Of a stretch of 5,094 nt of DNA, positions 1-5,094 are shown piece by piece. How positions within the stretch are numbered: position 1 is the stretch's first letter; every line of letters starts with the position of its first letter. This DNA comes from Holophagaceae bacterium UBA706. GTDB taxonomy: Bacteria > Acidobacteriota > Holophagae > Holophagales > Holophagaceae. The translations under genes were made by a program, and so were the position numbers. The stretch spans positions 1 through 5,094 of the forward strand of contig DBME01000241.1 in the NCBI GenBank assembly GCA_002298155.1. Direction: 5' to 3'. The notes under the pieces are model-generated. The model had not been told where the DNA came from. It ran no database searches and saw only the letters and a list, made by a program, of their open reading frames with translations.

Positions 1-278
1 CGTGCCGGGCCCCGCCCCGCAGCCGCGCGCTCCAGGCGCCGGCGCACGGCCTCCTGCAGTTCCACGCAGAAGACCCGGCCTTGGGCCCCCGCGGCCTGGG
101 CCATGGGGAACGTGAAGAATCCCGAACCCGGCCCCACCTCCAGGATCCGGTCCCCCGGCAGGATCAGGGGCAGCACCAGGCGCCCCGGCTTGTCCCAGAG
201 CCTGCGGATGGGGAGGGAAAGCAGGGGCACCATCCAGGCGGGGATCACGTGCGGTGGTTTCGTGGTTTGGGTTGTCAT
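1..278 (-). CDS. Class I SAM-dependent methyltransferase, N-terminal part (3' end outside window)
   Basis: The reading frame starts at an ATG (complement of 276-278) and stays open to the left edge, giving 92 complete codons. The protein begins MTTQTTKPPHVIPAW. It carries the Rossmann-fold SAM-binding motif I, EVGPGSG, at residues 47-53, preceded by a hydrophobic strand (DRILEVG) and followed by an acidic residue at the end of strand 2 (VFCVEL, Glu73), which in this fold usually contacts the SAM ribose. Known class I methyltransferases of this general type transfer a methyl group from SAM in the cytoplasm; the acceptor cannot be told from this part. The start is supported by AGGAG six bases upstream (complement of 284-288). 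The gene is divergent from a TetR regulator with 60 bp between the two ATGs, so it is the obvious candidate target of that regulator. The substrate-determining C-terminal half is missing, so no symbol is given. Confidence 0.88.
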   Translation of the reverse strand, partial: MTTQTTKPPHVIPAWMVPLLSLPIRRLWDKPGRLVLPLILPGDRILEVGPGSGFFTFPMAQAAGAQGRVFCVELQEAVRRRLERAAAGRGPA

Positions 279-305
279 GGAAGCTCCTGGGCTCGGTTAG
301 AATAC

Positions 306-317
306 GAGTGATCGCTC
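306..317. promoter_or_regulatory. Probable TetR-family operator
   Basis: GAGTGATCGCTC is a 12-bp palindrome centred on GATC with one mismatched base pair (GAGyGATCrCTC). It lies between the divergent methyltransferase and TetR genes, where TetR-family regulators typically bind to repress themselves and the neighbour. On the minus strand it falls between weak promoter-like hexamers, TCAACA and TATTCT, spaced 17 bp, facing the methyltransferase gene. The palindrome and position are seen directly; binding is inferred. Confidence 0.55.
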
Positions 318-338
318 ACATTGTTGATTCGCATACCC

Positions 339-1040
339 ATGAACCGGCCCACCCGCTCCCAAACCAAGCCCAGCGCGCCTTCGCGGCCCTCCAGGCCGGA
401 TGCTCCCGCCCCCGGGAAGGCGACCGCTCACATTTCCCCCACCGGGGGTAGCCGCAAGGCAGCCACCCAGGCACGCGCCCGGGAGACCGTGGACGCCATC
501 CTGGAGGCGGCGGCCTCCATCCTGGAGCGGGACGGCTACCGGGCGGCCTCCACCAACGCCATCGTCCGTAAGGCGGGTGTCTCGGTGGGCTCCCTCTACC
601 AGTACTTCGCCTCCCGCGAGGACATCTTCCGCACCCTGGCGGCCCGCCACCGCAGCGGCATCCACCCCCTCATCGAGGGCGCCATGGCGCGCATGGCCGC
701 GGGCGCAGACCGGCCTTCCCTCGTGCTCACGGAGCTGGTGCGGGACCTGCTCGAGGCGCATTCCGGCCGCCCGGTCCTGATGCACGCCCTCGAAACGGAT
801 CTCGCCCGGGTCCTGCCCCCGGAGCGGATCATGGAGGAGGCCGCCGAACTGGAGGCGGCCACCCGGCTGCTAGCGTCCCGGATTGCACGTCCCCCCGATG
901 AAGCCCTCGCCTGTGCCTGGCTGGCGACGGAACTCACGGCCCTGGTGAGCCGCAAGCTGGCGCATGATGCCCCGGACTGGGTGGAGGTGGGGAAGGTCCA
1001 GGAGGCCTTCGCGCAGGTGATGGAGAACCTTGTCGGGTGA
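339..1040 (+). CDS. TetR/AcrR-family transcriptional regulator
   Basis: This is a 233-aa protein from the ATG at 339. The TetR N-terminal HTH domain spans about residues 46-95: a helix RARETVDAILEAAASILE, then GYRAASTNAIVRKAGVSVGSLYQYFASRED, which holds the family signature (T-x-x-I-x-x-x-A-G-V-S-x-G-S-L-Y-x-Y-F). The helical C-terminal part (about 100-233) is the ligand/dimerisation domain and gives no ligand clue. Known members are dimeric repressors released by small molecules. A low-complexity Pro/Ala/Ser/Arg extension of about 45 residues precedes the HTH. No Met, Val or Leu codon occurs between Met1 and Val51, so a shorter start is unlikely. TTG codons at 321 and 324 are alternative in-frame starts, and no clear ribosome binding site precedes any candidate. 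The gene is divergent from the methyltransferase with a palindromic operator candidate in between, which suggests autoregulation plus control of that gene. Confidence 0.9.
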   Translation: MNRPTRSQTKPSAPSRPSRPDAPAPGKATAHISPTGGSRKAATQARARETVDAILEAAASILERDGYRAASTNAIVRKAGVSVGSLYQYFASREDIFRTLAARHRSGIHPLIEGAMARMAAGADRPSLVLTELVRDLLEAHSGRPVLMHALETDLARVLPPERIMEEAAELEAATRLLASRIARPPDEALACAWLATELTALVSRKLAHDAPDWVEVGKVQEAFAQVMENLVG

Positions 1041-1054
1041 GGGGGGGGGCGTTC

Positions 1055-1080
1055 CGACCGACGCTTTGAGGCGTCGGTCG
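1055..1080 (+). terminator. Perfect 10-bp stem-loop after tetR, possible transcript end
   Basis: CGACCGACGC (1055-1064) and GCGTCGGTCG (1071-1080) pair perfectly around a six-base loop, 15 bp past the tetR stop and after a run of nine G (1041-1049). No T-tract follows, so this is not a canonical intrinsic terminator. It may still halt polymerase, assist Rho-dependent termination or protect the 3' end. The right arm can alternatively take part in a second hairpin (1069-1075 with 1083-1089). Confidence 0.4.
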
Positions 1081-1100
1081 CGGACGCCTGCCTCCTAATT

Positions 1101-1118
1101 TGCCTAATATACGAGGTA
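1101..1118. promoter_or_regulatory. Putative HipB-type operator O1
   Basis: TGCCT at 1101-1105 and AGGTA at 1114-1118 form inverted five-base half-sites with an eight-base A/T-rich spacer. One base departs from a perfect TGCCT-N8-AGGCA. It sits 40 bp upstream of a better copy of the same design. The known E. coli HipB operator (TATCC-N8-GGATA) has the same 5-8-5 spacing. Binding by the HTH protein encoded just downstream is inferred. Confidence 0.5.
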
Positions 1119-1125
1119 TTTTGCT

Positions 1126-1134
1126 TGCTATTAT
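1126..1134 (+). promoter_or_regulatory. Candidate extended -10 promoter of the hip module
   Basis: TGcTATTAT is an extended -10 element (TGn followed by a hexamer with 5/6 matches to TATAAT). It predicts transcription from about 1141 and a leader of roughly 19 nt. A competing choice is TTGCTA (1125-1130), 17 bp, TATATT (1148-1153), which would start near the ATG at 1160 and give a leaderless message. Either promoter lies between or inside the two operator candidates, so repression by the antitoxin is expected. Confidence 0.45.
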
Positions 1135-1140
1135 GCCTTT

Positions 1141-1158
1141 TGCCTTATATATTAGGCA
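1141..1158. promoter_or_regulatory. Putative HipB-type operator O2
   Basis: TGCCTTATATATTAGGCA is an 18-bp palindrome with perfect five-base half-sites TGCCT/AGGCA, an eight-base A/T-only spacer and one mismatched pair overall. It ends one base before the antitoxin ATG. A longer perfect inverted repeat of 11 bp also joins its right side (1148-1158) to O1 (1101-1111). Its position over the promoter or leader fits autorepression by the HipB-like protein. Confidence 0.6.
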
Positions 1159-1159
1159 C

Positions 1160-1438
1160 ATGATACTGCTCCCCACCCTCGGCGAGTCCATCGCCGCACG
1201 ACGCAAAGCCCTGGGGTTGAGCCAGGTTATGCTGGCCAGGAAAGCCGGAGTCGGGCGATCCACCCTCGATGCCCTTGAAAACGCCCGGCTGGGAGAGCTT
1301 GGCTTTGTCAAGGTCGGACGCATTCTGGCGGCACTTGGGTTGGAAATGAAAATCCAGGAAGCCCGTTCGAAACGACCAACCCTGGAAGAGCTCCTTGAAG
1401 AGGATCGCCATGATACGAATCTGGACGGACGCAGCTAG
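1160..1438 (+). CDS. hipB: HipB-like XRE/Cro-type HTH antitoxin
   Basis: A 92-aa protein consisting mostly of one XRE/Cro HTH domain at residues 7-61: LGESIAARRKALGLSQVMLARKAGV, then GRSTLDALENARL, then the closing helix VKVGRILAALGL. A charged tail (ARSKRPTLEELLEEDRHD) follows. In known hipBA modules this protein binds operators as a dimer, represses the operon and holds the HipA kinase inactive. The ATG at 1160 is chosen because the HTH begins a few residues later. In-frame TTG at 1121 (GAGG four bases upstream) and ATG at 1133 are possible earlier starts, but they would place coding sequence across the operator palindrome. Only a weak TTAGG precedes 1160. The last 29 nt overlap the kinase gene, which supports co-expression and matched dosage. 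The HipB role rests on domain type plus the adjacent HipA; length is close to E. coli HipB (88 aa). Confidence 0.87.
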   Translation: MILLPTLGESIAARRKALGLSQVMLARKAGVGRSTLDALENARLGELGFVKVGRILAALGLEMKIQEARSKRPTLEELLEEDRHDTNLDGRS

Positions 1439-2642
1439 GGCAGGATGGCTTGACCGGTTCGGAGAACGCGGAAGTTCCTTCGCCTACCACCCCGGCCTGG
1501 CCCCCGCGAAGGGATTGTCCTTGACGATGCCGGTAAGGCTGGAGTCCTGGAGCTCCGCATTCGGCCTCCTGCCAATCTTCGAAATGAACCTTCCCGAAGG
1601 CGCTCTGCGGGAACGCCTCCGCCTGGCCTTTGCGAAAGCGACGGGCAGATTTGACGAATTCGATCTTCTAGCAGTGGTGGGCCGTTCCCAGATTGGCCGG
1701 ATCCGGTTGACGGGGGAAAAGGAGGACTTCCAGGATGAGGTGCCCTTCCAGTCCGTGGACGAGATCCTTCAGCGCCGACGTGACGGCGACCTGTTCCACT
1801 ACCTCCTGGAAAAGTTCGCCACCCATTCGGGCATCAGTGGTGTCCAGCCGAAGATCCTGTTCAGGGATGAAACGGCTTTCACCCCTTCCGGAGACGCAGG
1901 AGCTCGTGTATCCCAAAGCTTTCGTGGAGCGACCCACATCGTGAAGCTGTGGGACGCGAACGAATACCCCCAATTGGCAGCCAACGAATTTTTCTGCCTC
2001 ACGGCGGCACGCGGGTGCGGACTCGAAGTTCCCCCCTTCCGGTTGGCCGAGGACGGAGCCGCGCTCGTCATTGACCGCTTTGACCTGCGGGCGGATGGCA
2101 CCTACCGCGGGTTCGAGGATTTCTGCGTCCTGAACGCCCGCAGGACGGAAGATAAGTACCGTGGGTCCTACGAGACTTCCGTCATCAAAAGGTTCCTGGA
2201 GTATGCCAGCCCATCCCATGCCGGCGAGGACCTGGAAAGCCTCTTCGTCCTGATCGCTTTGAATTGTGCGCTGCGAAACGGTGACGCCCACTTGAAGAAC
2301 TTCGGAGTCGTCTACGACGATCTCTTCGGCGAAGTGCGCCTTGCCCCCGTGTTCGATCTGGTGACGACGGCGGCATACTTGCCGAAGGACTCCATGGCGC
2401 TCACCCTGAACGGCTCCACGCGATGGCCAGGCTCGAAGGAGCTCAGAAACCTGTGCGAAACCCGCATTGGCAGCACCCCCGCAAGGGCCCGGCAACTCCT
2501 CCAGAAGGTGGAAGCGGCCATGGCGGACACCGGGAATGCGATCCGTTCGCACATCCGCCTTAACCCGGAGTTCCGTGAGATCGGCGAGCGGATGCTCAAG
2601 GCCTGGAGTGAGGGGATGGCCTTGTCCTTGAGGGACGCCTAG
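1410..2642 (+). CDS. hipA: HipA-family Ser/Thr kinase toxin
   Basis: A 410-aa protein starting at ATG 1410, with AGGA five bases upstream inside hipB. The HipA N-terminal subdomain covers about residues 8-100 (SSFAYHP...LSLTMPV, then PIFEMNLPEG and GRSQIGRIRL). The kinase follows: glycine-rich loop SGISGVQPK (140-148); THIVKLW with the probable ATP-contacting Lys179; NEFFCLTAARGCGLEVP (192-208); VIDRFD (220-225); EDFCVLNARRTEDKY (236-250); catalytic loop RNGDAHLKNF with Asp292 and Asn297; metal-binding FDL with Asp316; and MALTLNGS (329-336). All core kinase residues are present, so it looks active. E. coli HipA (440 aa) phosphorylates glutamyl-tRNA synthetase, blocks charging and causes growth arrest; other family members hit other targets, so the substrate here is unknown. 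The N-terminal subdomain is fused, unlike the split HipBST systems. GC in sampled lines (57-58%) is well below the neighbours. Confidence 0.93.
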   Translation: MIRIWTDAARAGWLDRFGERGSSFAYHPGLAPAKGLSLTMPVRLESWSSAFGLLPIFEMNLPEGALRERLRLAFAKATGRFDEFDLLAVVGRSQIGRIRLTGEKEDFQDEVPFQSVDEILQRRRDGDLFHYLLEKFATHSGISGVQPKILFRDETAFTPSGDAGARVSQSFRGATHIVKLWDANEYPQLAANEFFCLTAARGCGLEVPPFRLAEDGAALVIDRFDLRADGTYRGFEDFCVLNARRTEDKYRGSYETSVIKRFLEYASPSHAGEDLESLFVLIALNCALRNGDAHLKNFGVVYDDLFGEVRLAPVFDLVTTAAYLPKDSMALTLNGSTRWPGSKELRNLCETRIGSTPARARQLLQKVEAAMADTGNAIRSHIRLNPEFREIGERMLKAWSEGMALSLRDA

Positions 2643-2695
2643 TCCAGGCCTGTCAGAAGGGAATGCAGGCAGGGGCTGGGCTACGGGCCCCCGGG
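2643..2695. other. Convergent gap between hipA and capA-like gene
   Basis: These 53 bp separate two genes that converge. The only pairing seen is a five-base GCCTG/CAGGC with a 13-base loop near 2649-2671, and there is no T-tract in either direction. No intrinsic terminator can be supported, so transcripts may overlap here or end by Rho. Confidence 0.5.
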
Positions 2696-4117
2696 TCACG
2701 GCCGTTCCGGATTCCCGTCCAGCCCCACACCCAGCCGTTGGCGGCAACGCCGCTGAAGCTCCGGGTCCTCGACGCCCGAGAAACCGAAACCATTCCACCG
2801 GTAGGCCGCCACCCGGCGCCGGCCCGCGCCGGCGCCAGGGGTGAGGAACGAATCGCCCCGGTGCAGGGCGGCCAGGATGCCCTCGTCCCCGGGAAGCACC
2901 CGCGCGTCCAGCAGCGGCCACGCCAGGGCCGTCCCCCGCCACCGCGCCACCAGCCCCCGGGGCGTCACCTGATAGACGTAGGGCCTCAGGGCCGTCTCGT
3001 GGTCCAGCACCGACGCATGCCATTCCAGGGATACGAGGAAGTCCTCCCTGCCGTCCAGGCGCGCCGTCTCGACACTGGCGAAGCGCCGCAAGGGGCTCTC
3101 CCAGCATTTCCGGCCATCCCTGTACCCCGCCAGCCGGAAGGCCCCGTCCCGGCGGGAAGGGTCGGGGATGGCGCGGAGCTCGTAGCCCCCGCAGGCCAGC
3201 GGGACGTGCAGCGCGACCTTGGGAAGGTCGTAGGTCCTGACGCCGTCCGGCCTCGTGATGCCCGATCCGGGCTCGGACACCGAGGCGATCCCCTGGCAGG
3301 AAAGGCTTCCCCCCACGATGCGGCAGTCTGCCACCAGGCCCTGCCGCGTCGCGGGGTACTTCTGGTCGAACAGATGGTTCCCCAGGGAGAAGAACACCGG
3401 ATGCCCGGCCACGGCCTCGGGCGGCTGCACCACGTGCGGATGATGGCCGATGACCAGGTCGGCCCCCTCCCCCACCAGCCAGGCCGCGGCTTCCCGCTGG
3501 GCCGTGCTGGGCCACTCCAGGAACTCCGTGCCCCAGTGCACGCTCACGATCACCAGGCCGGACAGCGCCCGGGCCAGCCTCAGTTTCTGGCGGACCGCCA
3601 CATCGGAAAGCGCCTGGGCATGGTGCGCGGGTCCCCCCACCAGGTTCAGGGCCACCACGGCCACCTGGATGCCGTGGATGTCCAGGAAATGGGGAGAAGT
3701 CTCATAGTCCAGCGCCAGAAGTCCCTGGTCCCTGAGGTTGGCCAGGGTCGCCTGCCGTCCCGTCTCCCCCAGGTCCCAGGCGTGGTTGTTCTCCACGGAA
3801 AGGCCCTGGAACCCCGCCTGGACCAGGAGCGGGAGGCGCGCGGCGGTGATGGGGAAGCAGGGCGAGGCCGCCTCCCGGCAGTCCTCCGCCCGGCCCACGG
3901 CCCCTTCCAGGTTCCCGGCCACCCAGTCCGCTTCGGCGAAGAGCGTCCGCCACGCCTGCCAGGGGGATCCCTGGCCGCCGGCAAGCGCGGTCTCCACCTG
4001 CCGGGAAAGCAGGATGTCGCCCGTCCACAGGATCCGCGCCCTGGGCAAGGCAGGCGGCGGTGCGCCCGCCAGGGCCCAGGTCACCCAGCAAAGTGCGAGA
4101 AGGCGCGCGGCCTTCAT
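2696..4117 (-). CDS. Secreted CapA-family protein (PGA_cap metallophosphatase fold)
   Basis: A 473-aa protein with a probable Sec signal peptide (MKAARLLALCWVTWALAGA; predicted cleavage near residue 19). The CapA domain follows with its usual motif series: TGDI (Asp34), GNLEGA (68-73), ENNHAWDLG (109-117), VHWGTE (193-198), GHHPHV (224-229) and SLGNHLFDQ (244-252). These Asp/Asn/His residues are the metal-site set of the calcineurin-like fold seen in CapA/PgsA proteins. Relatives take part in poly-gamma-glutamate capsule synthesis, but no capB or capC homologue is in view, so that role is not claimed. Residues from about 265 to 473 form an extension I do not recognise, with a late RRVAAYRWNGFGFSG stretch. 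The ATG (complement 4115-4117) overlaps the upstream stop as ATGA and follows AAGGCGGA, so translation is probably coupled to the DUF3160 gene. It likely acts outside the cytoplasmic membrane. Confidence 0.88.
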   Translation of the reverse strand: MKAARLLALCWVTWALAGAPPPALPRARILWTGDILLSRQVETALAGGQGSPWQAWRTLFAEADWVAGNLEGAVGRAEDCREAASPCFPITAARLPLLVQAGFQGLSVENNHAWDLGETGRQATLANLRDQGLLALDYETSPHFLDIHGIQVAVVALNLVGGPAHHAQALSDVAVRQKLRLARALSGLVIVSVHWGTEFLEWPSTAQREAAAWLVGEGADLVIGHHPHVVQPPEAVAGHPVFFSLGNHLFDQKYPATRQGLVADCRIVGGSLSCQGIASVSEPGSGITRPDGVRTYDLPKVALHVPLACGGYELRAIPDPSRRDGAFRLAGYRDGRKCWESPLRRFASVETARLDGREDFLVSLEWHASVLDHETALRPYVYQVTPRGLVARWRGTALAWPLLDARVLPGDEGILAALHRGDSFLTPGAGAGRRRVAAYRWNGFGFSGVEDPELQRRCRQRLGVGLDGNPERP

Positions 4118-5094
4118 TCCGCCTTGGCGTTCACGAAGGGGCCATAGCCCGTCACGGGGGAACCGGTCTGGGGCTTCGGCGAAAGGAAGGGCCGGACCCA
4201 GGTGGGCCGGGGCTGGGCATCGCATCCCTTGCGCCAGGCCTCATCGTCCAGGAGGCGATCCGACACGATCTGATACCAGGAATAGACGGGCCCCTTGACG
4301 ATCTGCCGCCTGCCGAAGAAGGGCACGACGAAGTCCCACTGCAGGGGCCGTCCCACGCCCGCGAGAAGGTAGCCGCCTGATCCCGCGGACGCGATGTCCA
4401 CGACCTTCGCCATGGGGTCGGGGGTGGAAAGGGCCAGGTGGGCGTTGGCGAGGCTCTTGAAGACGAGGAAGTTGTATTCCGCCGTGCGCCCGACGTGGAG
4501 GATCTCGTCGTACTCCGTGCTGGTGAGGGGTTTGCCCGCCAGTTCCTTTTCGGCGAGACCCCGGAACAGCCGGGCCTTGGCCGCCGATTCCTGGAGGCGC
4601 CGGAGAATGCCTTGGCGCAGGGACGGGGCATCGGTGCCTTCATCCCCGAAAAGGCCGGCCGCGGGTTGGTCGGCCATGTCCAGGAGCCCCGCTGCCCGGT
4701 CAAACAACTGGGCCACGGCCTCGAAGGTCGCGGGATCCGCCTCCACGTAGCCGCGCGGCGGACGGGTGACGAGCTGCTCGAAGCCGCCCTCGCCACTTTC
4801 CGCGACGGTGCGCTCGTTCACAAGCACGGTGGCATGGCGAAGGGTGGTCCAGGATGCGAGGCCCGTCTGCAGGCGCTTGGCCGCCCATATCCCCCGGGGC
4901 GCCTGGCCCGCCGGGTCCGCCCACTGCACGGCCAGGGCGGCGATCCACGCATCGTAGAGGTTCTTCGAGGCCTCCATGGAGGGTCTGCCCGCGTCCTTCA
5001 TCCGGGCCAGCGCTGGGCGAAGCGGGGGATACCGCTTGAAGTCCGGCTCCAGCAGGGACTGGGCGAGGGAACTGCCCAACACGAAGGCCAGATA
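4114..5094 (-). CDS. DUF3160-family protein, C-terminal part (5' end outside window)
   Basis: The frame is open to the right edge, giving 327 codons including the stop; the true start lies beyond it. A GTG at 5082 is only an internal codon, since YLAF precedes it in frame. Stretches typical of DUF3160 are present in order: LYDAWIAALA; WAAKRLQTGLASWTTLRHATVL; TRPPRGYVEADPATFEAV; EKELAGKPLTSTEYDEI; VVDIAS...GGYLLAGVGRPLQWDFVVP; and the end block KGPVYSWYQIVSDRLLDDEAWR. The family has no established function as far as I know. Members are usually considerably longer than this fragment (my recollection is around 700-800 aa) and often carry a signal peptide, which cannot be checked here. The stop overlaps the ATG of the CapA-like gene by four bases, so both are probably one operon and may work in the same cell-envelope process. 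The family call is firm; function is open. Confidence 0.85.
   Translation of the reverse strand, partial: YLAFVLGSSLAQSLLEPDFKRYPPLRPALARMKDAGRPSMEASKNLYDAWIAALAVQWADPAGQAPRGIWAAKRLQTGLASWTTLRHATVLVNERTVAESGEGGFEQLVTRPPRGYVEADPATFEAVAQLFDRAAGLLDMADQPAAGLFGDEGTDAPSLRQGILRRLQESAAKARLFRGLAEKELAGKPLTSTEYDEILHVGRTAEYNFLVFKSLANAHLALSTPDPMAKVVDIASAGSGGYLLAGVGRPLQWDFVVPFFGRRQIVKGPVYSWYQIVSDRLLDDEAWRKGCDAQPRPTWVRPFLSPKPQTGSPVTGYGPFVNAKAE

Noticed and set aside
313..434. Exact 10-bp direct repeat CGCTCACATT at 313-322 and 425-434, a possible second operator half inside tetR
   Set aside because: Several 10-bp repeats are expected by chance in 5 kb, and the second copy lacks the palindromic partner GAGTGA.
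1160..2642. Tripartite HipBST arrangement with a separate HipS protein
   Set aside because: Only two genes are present, and the N-terminal HipA subdomain is fused to the kinase, so this is a two-gene hipBA module.
2643..2695. Bidirectional terminator between the convergent genes
   Set aside because: Only a five-base stem with a long loop and no T-tract in either direction can be found.
1668..3515. A long open frame on the minus strand (about 615 codons) antisense to hipA and running into the capA-like gene
   Set aside because: Its translation is low-complexity Gly/Ala/Arg/Pro with no domain, and it overlaps two genes with clear family motifs; such shadows are common in GC-rich DNA.
2663..4147. 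A 494-codon open frame on the plus strand antisense to the capA-like gene
   Set aside because: Its composition (Pro/Gln/His/Arg/Gly-rich) is that of a mirror frame of a GC-rich gene, and the minus strand carries a full CapA motif series.
1..5094. CRISPR array, tRNA or rRNA gene, insertion sequence or integrase
   Set aside because: No regularly spaced repeats, tRNA-like cloverleaf, transposase or recombinase sequence was seen on either strand.

Overview
A 5.1 kb GC-rich bacterial chromosomal window with six protein genes, two of them cut by the window edges. The layout is compact, with an alternating G/C-rich codon style. The DUF3160–CapA pair and the methyltransferase type would fit a delta-proteobacterium/myxobacterium or a Holophaga/Geothrix-type acidobacterium. 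No ribosomal or other marker gene is present, so this placement is a low-confidence guess.

Left part (1-1080): the start of a SAM-dependent methyltransferase gene runs left out of the window and is divergent from a TetR-family regulator gene. The short gap between them holds a GATC-centred, nearly perfect 12-bp palindrome that looks like the regulator's operator. After tetR comes a run of nine G and a perfect 10-bp stem-loop without a T-tract.

Middle part (about 1090-2642): a hipBA-type toxin-antitoxin module. It has an AT-rich promoter, a 92-aa XRE/Cro-type HTH antitoxin, and a 410-aa HipA-family Ser/Thr kinase overlapping it by 29 nt. Two 18-bp sites of the form TGCCT-N8-AGGyA lie exactly 40 bp apart around the promoter. 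They match the 5-8-5 design of the classical HipB operator (TATCC-N8-GGATA) with different half-site letters. Sample lines of hipA are about 57-58% GC against about 72% for genes on both sides, so the module looks acquired.

Right part (2696-5094, minus strand): the 3' end of a DUF3160-family gene, translationally coupled by an ATGA overlap to a secreted CapA-type metallophosphatase-fold protein with a C-terminal extension of about 200 residues. This pair converges on hipA across a 53-bp gap with no recognisable intrinsic terminator.

The three units look functionally independent. The most unusual parts are the HipB-type operator pair and the atypical serine placement in the HipA glycine-rich loop.
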